DNA of 12,715 nucleotides from JALYUA01 sp038329555 (GTDB lineage: Bacteria > Acidobacteriota > Thermoanaerobaculia > UBA5066 > Gp7-AA6), in the NCBI GenBank assembly GCA_038329555.1, contig JBBQNC010000073.1, positions 1-12,715 on the forward strand, given 5' to 3'. The notes under the pieces are model-generated. The model was not told the DNA's origin, ran no database searches, and saw only the letters and a list, made by a program, of their open reading frames with translations. This document shows positions 6,537 through 12,715 of this stretch, piece after piece (the first letter of the stretch is position 1; each line of letters starts with the position of its first letter). Made by a program: the position numbers and the translations under genes.

Positions 6537-8164
6537 TTGCGCTGCCGGAAGAGGCGGGAGAAGAGCCCCGGGCGGTCGCCCTGCGGCGGGGCGGCGTCTT
6601 CGACCGGCAGGGGCCCGTCGCCGTCGGCCGGATGGGTGCGCGCGTCGGCGAGGGTCAGGGAATCCGGCAGCTTCTCCGGGACGGCGCCGAGGAGGACCTG
6701 GTCGAGGAGCTCCTGGTTCTCCTTGGAGGGATCGAGATCCACCGCGCGGCGGGCGAACGTCTCCGCTTCGTCGTTTCGCCCGTGCTGGTGGAGCGCGCGC
6801 GCCGCGGCGCGGATGTAGGGAACCCCGCGCGGCGACAACCGCGCCGCCTCCTTCAGGTTCTCGAGACCCTTCGAGATCCACATGGAGTTCTTGAGCTCGA
6901 CCAGGCCCAGACAGAGCCGGTACTCCGGGTTGTCCGGGACGAACCGGATGGCCTCCCGCAGCATCTCGACCGCCGGATGAAAGTCCTTCTGCTCGATCAG
7001 CTCCCGCGCCCGGGAGAAGCTCTGCTGCGCGAGGTTCTTGCGGATCGCCGGGTCGGTGGAGGTCTCCGCCACGGCGACCGGGACGGGCGCGGCGTCCAGG
7101 GTGTCGTCGTACTCCGCACGGCGCGCCGGATCCGACAGGACTTCGTTCGCGAGCTTCAGGCGCTCGAACACCGCGGTCAGCTCCTTCTCGAACTGCCCGA
7201 GATCGTCGCGATGGCGGAGGTCGGGGTGGAAGAGCCGGCTGCGCTCGAAGTACGCCTTGCCGATCTGCTCCTCGGTCGCGTTGGCGGGCACGCCGAGGAG
7301 CTCGTAGTGCGTGAGCCAGTCGATCCGGCGATAGGTGTTCCGAACGAGCTCGGAGTGCCCGGGCGTCCCGTCGCGCGGCTGGGCGTCGACGACCACGTTC
7401 AGCCCCTCGAAGCCTCCGGCGACGCGAGCGGCGACGCCGTCTTTCTTCCATTCGACGATGCCGCAGGAAAAGAGCGCGTACAGGGTCTTCGCAGTGGCTC
7501 CGCGGGAGCCGCCGCCGATCTTGAGCAGAGATTCGAGATCCAGGGCGCCGTCGATGCGCGAGAGCAGGTACGCCTCCTGCGGTGTCAGCGGCAGGTACTG
7601 GTAGCGCGACATCGGATCCGTGGCGAGGATGGGCACGGAGCGGGCCTCGCCGAGCCGCCGCAGGAACATCTCGCCCTCCGGCAGCCGGCGGATCCCTTCG
7701 ACGATGATCGCCGCGGTCGACAGGGTCAGGGCGACGTCGGGATCGAGCACGCCCGTCGACGACTGGAAGCGGTACTCGCCCTGCTCCCACTCGAAGGTCG
7801 AGAAGACGATCTCTTCGACCAGGCGCCGCATTTCCGCGTCGAGCACCTGGCGGGACACGAGGCCCTTTTCGACGAGGATCTTGCCCAGGCGTGCGCGGCC
7901 CTGGCGGGCCACCGTCTCGAGAGCCCAGGAGAGGTCCTCGTCCGTGATCCATCCGCGGCGCTTCAGGAACGCGCCGATCCTCTGCCCCTCCCGGGAGGAC
8001 GTCGCCGTGCGGAGCTCCCCCTTCTCGAAGAAGAGGTGGCGGGTCTCGTCCCCGCGGACGAGAGTCAGGGTTCCCTTGAGCCCCTCGAGGAAGATCCTCC
8101 GAAGGACCTGGGGGAGCGGCGTCTCCGCCAGAGAGCCCCGAAATCCGGCTCGCGCTGTGTTCAT
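6533..8164 (-). CDS. DUF4388 (PATAN-like) protein with DnaJ and TPR domains
   Basis: This 543-residue cytoplasmic protein begins with a DUF4388 domain: SLAETPLPQVLRRIF and GTLTLVRGDETRHLFFEKGE within residues 10-60. An extended region resembling the GspE/PATAN partner repeats follows, with GAFLKRRGWITDEDL and GKILVEKGLVSRQVL (64-108). A small winged-helix-like part (about 190-245) comes next. A J domain at about 285-356 keeps the HPD tripeptide (313-315) needed to stimulate DnaK, and TPR-like helices occupy about 375-490. The C-terminus is low complexity and ends FSRLFRQRN. DUF4388 proteins occur in signalling and motility contexts in Acidobacteriota, Myxococcota and Deinococcota. The DnaK-recruiting role is inferred from HPD. 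It shares its N-terminal layout with the SPOR protein next door. It overlaps the DUF4126 gene by TTGA. Confidence 0.88.
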   Translation of the reverse strand: MNTARAGFRGSLAETPLPQVLRRIFLEGLKGTLTLVRGDETRHLFFEKGELRTATSSREGQRIGAFLKRRGWITDEDLSWALETVARQGRARLGKILVEKGLVSRQVLDAEMRRLVEEIVFSTFEWEQGEYRFQSSTGVLDPDVALTLSTAAIIVEGIRRLPEGEMFLRRLGEARSVPILATDPMSRYQYLPLTPQEAYLLSRIDGALDLESLLKIGGGSRGATAKTLYALFSCGIVEWKKDGVAARVAGGFEGLNVVVDAQPRDGTPGHSELVRNTYRRIDWLTHYELLGVPANATEEQIGKAYFERSRLFHPDLRHRDDLGQFEKELTAVFERLKLANEVLSDPARRAEYDDTLDAAPVPVAVAETSTDPAIRKNLAQQSFSRARELIEQKDFHPAVEMLREAIRFVPDNPEYRLCLGLVELKNSMWISKGLENLKEAARLSPRGVPYIRAAARALHQHGRNDEAETFARRAVDLDPSKENQELLDQVLLGAVPEKLPDSLTLADARTHPADGDGPLPVEDAAPPQGDRPGLFSRLFRQRN

Positions 8165-8188
8165 GATCCCCCGAGGGTTTAGTCGAAC

Positions 8189-8194
8189 AGGGTA
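8189..8194 (-). promoter_or_regulatory. Possible extended -10 box upstream of the DUF4388-DnaJ gene
   Basis: TACCCT on the minus strand, preceded by TGC, lies about 25 bases upstream of the ATG. It gives an expected start near 8182. No recognisable -35 is present. A G-rich run GGGGGA just before the ATG may serve as ribosome-binding site. The 130-base gap between the SPOR gene and this one is the largest within the uvrC block and is a natural place for an internal promoter. Confidence 0.3.
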
Positions 8195-8294
8195 GCAGAA
8201 CGGGGGCGCCGTGGCGCGCCCGGGCCCGGCAGGAGGAGAGCTCGGCGTGGGGCCCGGCCGCCGCTCCGCTCCCCGTCCGCCGGCGCCGATCAGT

Positions 8295-10115
8295 TCATCG
8301 GACGGAGACGATCGCCGGACGGTTCGCCGACGTCGTGAAGAACGCGGGGATTCCGGACTTGGCGCGGCGGGCGGCCTCCAGGCTCGGATAGCGTCCCCAG
8401 AGCACCTTGAAGCAATCGCGTCCGCGGTGGGCGGTCGGAAGCAGCCACATGGAGTCCGCGGGCCGATCGTGCTTCCAGGCCTCGACGAGCGACGGGACCT
8501 CGCACGCGAGCTCGAGCTGGATCGCGTAGCGGGTTCCTGCCTCCCCGGCGAGCCGCCGGCGATCCCGCGCCGCGCGCGAAACCCACGTGGCGCGCGAAGC
8601 CGCGGAGACGGCCGGCGCCGCCGCCGCGGTCGGGACGGGAGCCGGGGCTCTGGTGGAAGCCGCCGCAGGCGCCGGCGCCGACGGGCGGGTGGTGGCGGCG
8701 CGCGCGATCGTCCGCGTTGGTCGGGGCGCCGGCGGCGCCGTGGGTGCGGGGCGGGTGGGGGCGGCGCGGGTCGGAACGGTGCGGGGCGGAACGGGGGCCG
8801 CGGGAAGAATGCGCTGGGGCGTCGGGGCCGGCGCGGCGGGAGAGGTCGGGACCGGGCTCGGAACCGCCGCGACCGCCACGGCCACGGGTGCCGCCGTCGG
8901 CGGGATCGCGCGCGCTTCGCGCGGCGTCGTCACGGCCGCGCCCGGCTCCGAAACGGACCGGGAGCGCCAGAAGACGATCGCCGCCACGGCGACCACGAGG
9001 CCCGCGATGAACCATCCGACGATCGCGCCGGAGCCTTGTCGTGGACGCTCGGCCATGTCGTCGGCCGGCGGGAGCGGATCGAAACCGGAGGGGCCGCCGC
9101 GGCCGAGGTCTTCGGTGTCGCGGTCCTGCCGCAGGTTGGGGAGAGGGAAGGTGTCGAGCGACGAGGGCGCCGCGGGCGGCGGAATCGGCGAGTCCCAAAG
9201 CTCGGTCCGGCGGGTCACGAGGTCGTCGGAAATGTCCGGTGGCGCCGCGGAGGGCCACACCGCCTCCGGCTCGGAGACGGGCTCGTCCGGGGAGTCGTCT
9301 TCGCCAGGCCGCTCGTCCGGCATCCGGCCGGCGTCGAACTCCTCGGAGGTCCGAAGCTCCTCCGAGTCGCCCCGGACGGCGTCCGCCGCCGCGGCCACCT
9401 CGTCCTCGGGGCCGCGCTCGGCGCGAACGAGCCCGAGCGTCGTCAGCGCGGCGAGGAGCTTGTGCACCGCGAACTCGTCGGCCGGAGCGCTCCGCGCGAT
9501 CTCCTGCGCGGACGCGTGGCCGTCGATCAGGCGCACGACGGACTCGGCGTCGGCCGTCAGGCCGAAGGTCGCGAACTCGCGCTCGAAGTCCTCCGATCGG
9601 CCGAGCGGCGCATCGGTCGCGCCGAGCTGGTGGTCGACGAAGTGCCGGTCGCGCGATCGGAGAAAGAGCTCCAGGAGGAGCCGCGGCACGGCGAGAGTGA
9701 ATTCGCCGGCGGCGGGGCGCGCGTCGGCGTCGAAGTAGTACTTTCCCTCGGGCCACGCGAGCAGGTCCGCGAGGATTTCGATCGCGCGGATCTTTTCGCC
9801 CCAGCGCCACTCGCGGCGGGTGAGGATCCCCGCTTGCAGCGCCGCCAGAGAGGCGTCGCTGCCCTCCGGGATCCCGAGCCGTTCGACCGCGATCGCGTCG
9901 AGCTTTCCCGCGCGCACGAGGATCGCCGCGCTCTCGAACCGGGGCTCGATGGACGAGACCGAGACGACCTCGCCGTCCGCGAGAGAGAAGGAGCTCGAGG
10001 CTCCGGGACGCGAGAACGAGACGACCCCCGTGGTGCGGTGGCGCCATAAGGCGACGAAGGCGGCCAGGAGGTCCACCTCTCGGATGTCGCCGGCGGTCTC
10101 GAATTCGGTCTTCAT
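8295..10115 (-). CDS. DUF4388-like protein with one membrane segment, Pro/Ala-rich linker and C-terminal SPOR domain
   Basis: The 606-residue product has a DUF4388-like N-terminus (DLLAAFVALWRHRTTGVVSF, 15-34, then FSLADGEVVSVSS) and a second element around 100-155. A winged-helix-like part (about 180-232) contains LIDGHASAQEIA and LLAALTTLGLV. An acidic low-complexity stretch (235-360) precedes a single membrane helix (363-384). A Pro/Ala/Thr/Arg-rich linker (386-527) leads to a SPOR-like domain (528-606) with RYAIQLEL and VLWGRYPSLEAARRA. SPOR domains bind denuded glycan at division septa, so the expected topology is cytoplasmic N-terminus and periplasmic C-terminus. Its ATG overlaps the uvrC TGA (ATGA), and GGGGAGG upstream may be the ribosome-binding site. 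Its N-terminal layout parallels the neighbouring DUF4388-DnaJ protein, suggesting related modules with different effectors. The specific function is unknown. Confidence 0.87.
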   Translation of the reverse strand: MKTEFETAGDIREVDLLAAFVALWRHRTTGVVSFSRPGASSSFSLADGEVVSVSSIEPRFESAAILVRAGKLDAIAVERLGIPEGSDASLAALQAGILTRREWRWGEKIRAIEILADLLAWPEGKYYFDADARPAAGEFTLAVPRLLLELFLRSRDRHFVDHQLGATDAPLGRSEDFEREFATFGLTADAESVVRLIDGHASAQEIARSAPADEFAVHKLLAALTTLGLVRAERGPEDEVAAAADAVRGDSEELRTSEEFDAGRMPDERPGEDDSPDEPVSEPEAVWPSAAPPDISDDLVTRRTELWDSPIPPPAAPSSLDTFPLPNLRQDRDTEDLGRGGPSGFDPLPPADDMAERPRQGSGAIVGWFIAGLVVAVAAIVFWRSRSVSEPGAAVTTPREARAIPPTAAPVAVAVAAVPSPVPTSPAAPAPTPQRILPAAPVPPRTVPTRAAPTRPAPTAPPAPRPTRTIARAATTRPSAPAPAAASTRAPAPVPTAAAAPAVSAASRATWVSRAARDRRRLAGEAGTRYAIQLELACEVPSLVEAWKHDRPADSMWLLPTAHRGRDCFKVLWGRYPSLEAARRAKSGIPAFFTTSANRPAIVSVR

Positions 10116-11923
10116 GCGCTTCTCACCCTCCCCTGCTCGAGGTAAATCGCCACGGCGCGCGCGGTTGCGAGCCCCACGGCAGCTTCGACGTCCCGCGAAT
10201 CGGCGACGGCGAGGCCCGCCAGCGAGCCGAATCGACGGAGAAGGATGCGGGCCCGCGTCGGTCCCACACCTGGAATGTCCGTGAGGCTGGTCTCCCGCAT
10301 CCGCTTCGATCGACGGCCACGATGCCGCGTGATCGCGAACCGGTGCGCCTCGTCGCGGAGGCGTTGAATGAGCTTCAGGGCCGGATCCTTCCCGGCGAGA
10401 CGAATGGGCTGGGAGCGTCCGGGTGCCCAGATCTCCTCCTCGCGCTTCGCGAGGCCCACGACGGGAAGCTCGATGCCCAGGCGGTCGAGCGCGGCGAGGG
10501 CCGCCTGAAGCTGGCCGCGCCCCCCGTCGACGAGAACGAGGTCGGGCATGGGCCCGCCTTCCTCGCGCACCCTCCGGTAGCGGCGCTCGACGGCCTCCGC
10601 CATGCTCTTGAAGTCGTCCGGCGCGAGAAGGCTCTGAGCGGCGATCCCGAAGAGCCGATAGTCGGACTTCTTCGGCTTGCCGTCCTCGAACACGACGACT
10701 GACGCGACGCTGTCGGTGCCCTGGAGGTGCGAGATGTCGAATCCCTCGATCCGCCGGGGAGGAACGGCGAGATCGAGGACGCGCGCGAGCCGTTCCACGC
10801 CGAGCGCGTCCTCTCCACCCACCCGGCGGAACCGCACGCGGTGGCGCTCCTGCGCGTTCGTGTTAGCGAGCTCGACCCGATCCACGCCGGCGCCCCGCCT
10901 CGGCACCCGCACCGCGACCTTCGCGCCGCGCCGGGCCAGGAGGAACTGCTCGAGCAGGCCGGGATTCGAGATCTCGACCGGCAGGTGCACCTCATCCGGC
11001 AGGAACGGGTTGACGTCGTAGAACTGCGGGAGAAACGCCTCGAAGAACGCGGCGGGATGGACCTCCTCGGACTTCTCGAAGAAGAACTCCCGGCGATCCT
11101 GGAGCGCCCCGCCGCGAACGACGAGGAGGCAGACGGACACGTCGCCGCCCGACTCGAAGAAACCGAACACGTCCGTGCTTTCCCCCTTCATCGACTGAAC
11201 GAGCTGCCTCTCGGCGACGTCCTGCACGGTGCGGACGGCGTCGCGATAGGCGGCGGCCATCTCGTAGTTCTCGAGGGCCGCGGCCTCGTTCATCTTCGTC
11301 TCCAGCCGCGGTACGAGCTCGCGGTTGCGCCCCTGGAGAAAGAGGATCACGTCGCGGACGGCGTCGGCGTAGGCCTCGCGGGTCGTCAGGCCCGCCACGC
11401 AGGGGCCGAGGCACGCGTGCAGGTCGAAATACAGGCACGGGCGGGGAAGCTTTCCGTCGATCTCGATCGAACAGGTCCGAATCTGGAAGTGCCGGGTGAT
11501 CATCCGCATGATCCGCCGCGCGAGGCCTCCCCAGAAGGGTCCGAAGTACGAGTGGCCGTCGTCCTGGACGCGGCGCGTGACGAGCGCCCGGGGCCAGGGC
11601 TCCCCCGTCGTGACCTTGATGTAGGGGTAGGTCTTGTCGTCGCGGAGGCAGATGTTGTACCGCGGGCGGTGCTTCTTGATCAGGGTGTTCTCGAGCAGCA
11701 ACGCCTCGAGCTCGGTGTTGGTGACGATCGTCTCGACGTCGTTGAAGGCCCGGAGCAGCGCGTCCGTCTTGGAGCTCTCGGGGCCGCGGGTGAAATAGGA
11801 GGCCACCCGCTTCTTCAGGGACCGGGCCTTCCCGACGTAGAGAATCTTTCCCTTCGGACCCTTGAACAGGTACACACCGGGCGCGTCGGGGACGTTTTGC
11901 GGCGGGGCCGGATTCGCGGGCAT
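10112..11923 (-). CDS. uvrC: Excinuclease ABC subunit C
   Basis: UvrC makes both incisions around a lesion in nucleotide excision repair after UvrAB loading. The 603-residue length is standard. An N-terminal GIY-YIG domain (14-92) carries GVYLF and LYVGKARSLKKR. Four cysteines at 151, 163, 171 and 175 have the spacing of the UvrC iron-sulfur cluster ligands. A UVR motif for UvrB contact is at about 207-241. The RNase H-like C-terminal nuclease has Asp396 in GFDISH, Asp466 in LVDGGRGQL, and DEAHRFA (524-530). Tandem helix-hairpin-helix elements around IPGVGPTRA (550-558) end the protein. The start is the ATG at 11923; the frame stays open to 12157 but the extra part lacks family similarity. 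It heads a coupled pair with the SPOR gene. No Shine-Dalgarno is visible, and a -10-like box lies almost on the ATG. Confidence 0.97.
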   Translation of the reverse strand: MPANPAPPQNVPDAPGVYLFKGPKGKILYVGKARSLKKRVASYFTRGPESSKTDALLRAFNDVETIVTNTELEALLLENTLIKKHRPRYNICLRDDKTYPYIKVTTGEPWPRALVTRRVQDDGHSYFGPFWGGLARRIMRMITRHFQIRTCSIEIDGKLPRPCLYFDLHACLGPCVAGLTTREAYADAVRDVILFLQGRNRELVPRLETKMNEAAALENYEMAAAYRDAVRTVQDVAERQLVQSMKGESTDVFGFFESGGDVSVCLLVVRGGALQDRREFFFEKSEEVHPAAFFEAFLPQFYDVNPFLPDEVHLPVEISNPGLLEQFLLARRGAKVAVRVPRRGAGVDRVELANTNAQERHRVRFRRVGGEDALGVERLARVLDLAVPPRRIEGFDISHLQGTDSVASVVVFEDGKPKKSDYRLFGIAAQSLLAPDDFKSMAEAVERRYRRVREEGGPMPDLVLVDGGRGQLQAALAALDRLGIELPVVGLAKREEEIWAPGRSQPIRLAGKDPALKLIQRLRDEAHRFAITRHRGRRSKRMRETSLTDIPGVGPTRARILLRRFGSLAGLAVADSRDVEAAVGLATARAVAIYLEQGRVRSA

Positions 11924-11928
11924 AAATA

Positions 11929-11934
11929 AGTGTA
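11929..11934 (-). promoter_or_regulatory. Candidate -10 box at the uvrC start (possibly leaderless)
   Basis: TACACT on the minus strand ends five bases before the uvrC ATG and sits in an unusually AT-rich patch (TTACACTTATTTATG). Standard spacing would put the transcription start at the ATG itself. No Shine-Dalgarno and no good -35 are visible. The zinc-ribbon gene shows a similar arrangement. Confidence 0.35.
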
Positions 11935-12217
11935 ACGCGCCCTTTCTGCGCAGGATTTCGGGCCTTGTGGGCCCAGGCGAGAAGACGCCCGTCGTCGCCG
12001 TCGCTCCCGCGGAGGCACGCGCCGGCCCTGCCTTGAACGAGACACCACCGGGCCGCCGCTCGGCGTTCGGTCGCAGTCTTCGCCGGGCCGAAGATTTTGT
12101 TGGGTGTGCTCCCTCTCTCATGGCCCCCGGGGGGGCGCCGGCGCCGCCGAGCTCCATTGAGGCTTGGGCCGGGGTGGGACTCCGTTGCCCGGTCTCTTGC
12201 GTCGTTCTAAGCGAAGC

Positions 12218-12272
12218 GACCTCTCGGCCGCCTGGTCGCGAAGCGACCGCCGCGGCCGAAAATCGCCGAAAG
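12218..12272 (+). repeat. Structured palindromic element, copy B
   Basis: GACCTCTC is followed by a hairpin. TCGGCCGC (12224-12231) pairs with GCGGCCGA (12252-12259), and GGTCGC (12234-12239) pairs with GCGACC (12243-12248), with loop GAA. AAA follows, and a second GCCGAAAG stands at 12265-12272. The leading GACCTCTC, inner stem, GCCGC and both GAAA boxes match copy A at 4901-4961, while the outer arm differs on both sides so that pairing is kept. GCGAAGCGACC also occurs twice (12211-12221 and 12238-12248), giving GGTCGC an alternative upstream partner. It lies just before the zinc-ribbon gene -10 box. Confidence 0.6.
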
Positions 12273-12275
12273 CAG

Positions 12276-12281
12276 TATCAT
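12276..12281 (+). promoter_or_regulatory. Candidate -10 box of the zinc-ribbon gene
   Basis: TATCAT matches five of six bases of the consensus and lies nine bases before the ATG, so the predicted start leaves an untranslated leader of only about three bases. There is no Shine-Dalgarno. The -35 region would fall inside the 3' arm of palindromic element B and does not match the consensus. Confidence 0.45.
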
Positions 12282-12290
12282 TCGCCACCC

Positions 12291-12497
12291 ATGATCGAGT
12301 GCCCGTACTGCTACAAACCGGTCAAGCCCGAGGATGCCGTCTGCTCGCACTGCGGCAAGCCGATCGAGCGCTGGCAGACGGGCTTCTACAGCCGGCAGCA
12401 GCTCCCGGCGAAGTCCCGCACCGCCGTCTGGATCGGCGCGGCCCTGCTCTTCCTGCTGGTCCTCGCGGGGTTCGCCAAGTCCTGCCACTGGCTCTAA
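12291..12497 (+). CDS. Small zinc-ribbon protein with C-terminal membrane segment
   Basis: The 68-residue product starts MIECPYCYKPVKPEDAVCSH and has Cys4, Cys7, Cys18 and Cys21 as two CxxC knuckles, a zinc-ribbon of the kind often annotated zinc-ribbon domain-containing protein. A single hydrophobic helix occupies about residues 44-62, ending FAKSCHWL with an extra Cys65. The predicted form is a zinc-ribbon head tethered to the cytoplasmic membrane. Function is unknown. The ATG is chosen because the zinc knuckle begins immediately after it and a -10 box sits just upstream; extending the frame to 11862 would add sequence without domain character. It is the only plus-strand gene here, divergent from uvrC and convergent with the UVR-motif gene. 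Confidence 0.82.
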   Translation: MIECPYCYKPVKPEDAVCSHCGKPIERWQTGFYSRQQLPAKSRTAVWIGAALLFLLVLAGFAKSCHWL

Positions 12498-12532
12498 CGT
12501 CGCTTCCGCTCGCTGCGCTCGCTCTCGCTCCC

Positions 12533-12581
12533 GCCGCGTGAGCCTTCTCCCTCCCTTCGGTCGGGAGACTACTCACGCGGC
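12533..12581. repeat. Large palindrome between convergent genes
   Basis: GCCGCGTGAG (12533-12542) pairs perfectly with CTCACGCGGC (12572-12581). Inside, TCTCCC (12546-12551) pairs with GGGAGA (12563-12568), with loop TCCCTTCGGTC. The structure lies in the 159-base gap between the zinc-ribbon stop and the UVR-motif gene stop. It could be a bidirectional transcription barrier, although no T-run follows on either strand. Quasi-repetitive GCTCGCT blocks precede it (12506-12530), and CCGCTCG/CGAGCGG could extend the pairing. Confidence 0.5.
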
Positions 12582-12656
12582 GAGCGGCCATCGCCAGCCC
12601 GGCGGCGACGACTCCAATGCGGGTGAGTGCCTGGGGTGAGACGAGTGCCTAAAGAC

Positions 12657-12715
12657 CTATCTGAAGATCTGCAGCTCGCGCAGGGACCGCAGCTCGTCGC
12701 GCAGCTGCGCGGCGC
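12657..12715 (-). CDS. C-terminal end of a UVR-motif protein, possibly UvrB (partial, runs off the window)
   Basis: The last 18 complete codons read AAQLRDELRSLRELQIFR and then TAG. Almost every codon before the last few ends in G or C, as in the other genes. The pattern AAxLRDELxxLR is the second half of the UVR motif, which ends UvrB proteins and is also found in UvrC and some ClpC/McsA-type proteins. A position at the extreme C-terminus next to uvrC makes UvrB the best guess. The identity rests on very few residues, and any helical charged tail with the same pattern would look alike. Confidence 0.55.
   Translation of the reverse strand, partial: AAQLRDELRSLRELQIFR

Larger units (their letters stand above)
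11924..12290. other. Long divergent intergenic region between uvrC and the zinc-ribbon gene
   Basis: This is 367 bases without a convincing gene. It holds candidate -10 boxes at both ends, palindromic element copy B, and a small hairpin TCTTCG/CGAAGA (12077-12094) followed by TTTT on the plus strand. There is also a G-run next to repeated GGCGCC sites (about 12127-12145). Both strands have open frames running in from the flanking genes, but their composition looks like GC-rich noise. No tRNA or other known RNA was recognised. Confidence 0.6.

Noticed and set aside
6537..7952. Extension of the DUF4126 gene to 672 residues
   Set aside because: The added part is the shadow of the DnaJ-TPR gene; the family N-terminus starts at the TTG in the TTGA overlap.
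6632..8182. Plus-strand open frame of 516 codons opposite the DUF4388-DnaJ gene
   Set aside because: The minus strand encodes recognisable DUF4388, J and TPR domains; the plus-strand product shows none and is a mirror of their codon use.
8211..10049. Plus-strand open frame of 612 codons, and a second minus-strand frame of 585 codons, over the SPOR gene
   Set aside because: Only the minus frame 8295-10115 has a DUF4388-like start, a membrane helix and a SPOR end; the others are Arg/Gly-rich noise.
12077..12098. Hairpin TCTTCG/CGAAGA followed by TTTT as an intrinsic terminator
   Set aside because: On the plus strand it would have no gene upstream to terminate, the stem is only 6 bp, and the T-run is short.
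11924..12157. N-terminal extension of uvrC to 681 residues
   Set aside because: The GIY-YIG domain begins right after the internal ATG at 11923, and the extension is low-complexity and unlike the family.

Overview
The window is a compact, high-GC stretch of bacterial chromosome, probably from a Gram-negative soil or sediment lineage. Two tandem DUF4388 (PATAN-like) proteins, one carrying DnaJ plus TPR and one a SPOR domain, an NDUFA9-type SDR, dense NTGA gene overlaps and a type A RNase P RNA together suggest Acidobacteriota or a neighbour such as Myxococcota or Methylomirabilota. That placement is inference; no rRNA or other phylogenetic marker has been tested. I see no transposase, CRISPR array, tRNA or phage gene.

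Almost everything is on the minus strand. In transcription order: the last codons of a UVR-motif protein, probably UvrB (12715-12657); a small zinc-ribbon membrane protein on the plus strand (12291-12497), which separates it from uvrC (11923-10112); a DUF4388/TM/SPOR protein overlapping uvrC by ATGA; a DUF4388/DnaJ/TPR protein; a DUF4126 membrane protein overlapping it by TTGA; a YacP-like NYN nuclease; rnpB, the RNase P RNA (5348-4963), with its own promoter; an S66 LD-carboxypeptidase; a cNMP-binding/FHA sensor protein overlapping it by ATGA; recG overlapping that by CTGA, apparently with a CTG start; and an NDUFA9-like SDR with a TTG start and a good Shine-Dalgarno.

The genes fall into two translationally coupled blocks, each mixing a DNA-repair enzyme (UvrC; RecG) with a cell-envelope protein (SPOR protein; LD-carboxypeptidase) and a signalling module (DUF4388; cNMP plus FHA). 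Either is an ordinary housekeeping mixture in isolation, but the repeated theme and the tight coupling make the signalling proteins worth attention.

The least explained DNA is non-coding. Two copies of a structured palindromic element (4901-4961 and 12218-12272) have identical flanks and inner stem but covarying outer stems. One abuts the 3' end of rnpB and the other sits just upstream of the zinc-ribbon gene promoter. There is also a large palindrome between the convergent zinc-ribbon and UVR-motif genes, and an AT-richer heptamer-like repeat at the left edge. Every functional statement here comes from reading the sequence; nothing was searched against a database.
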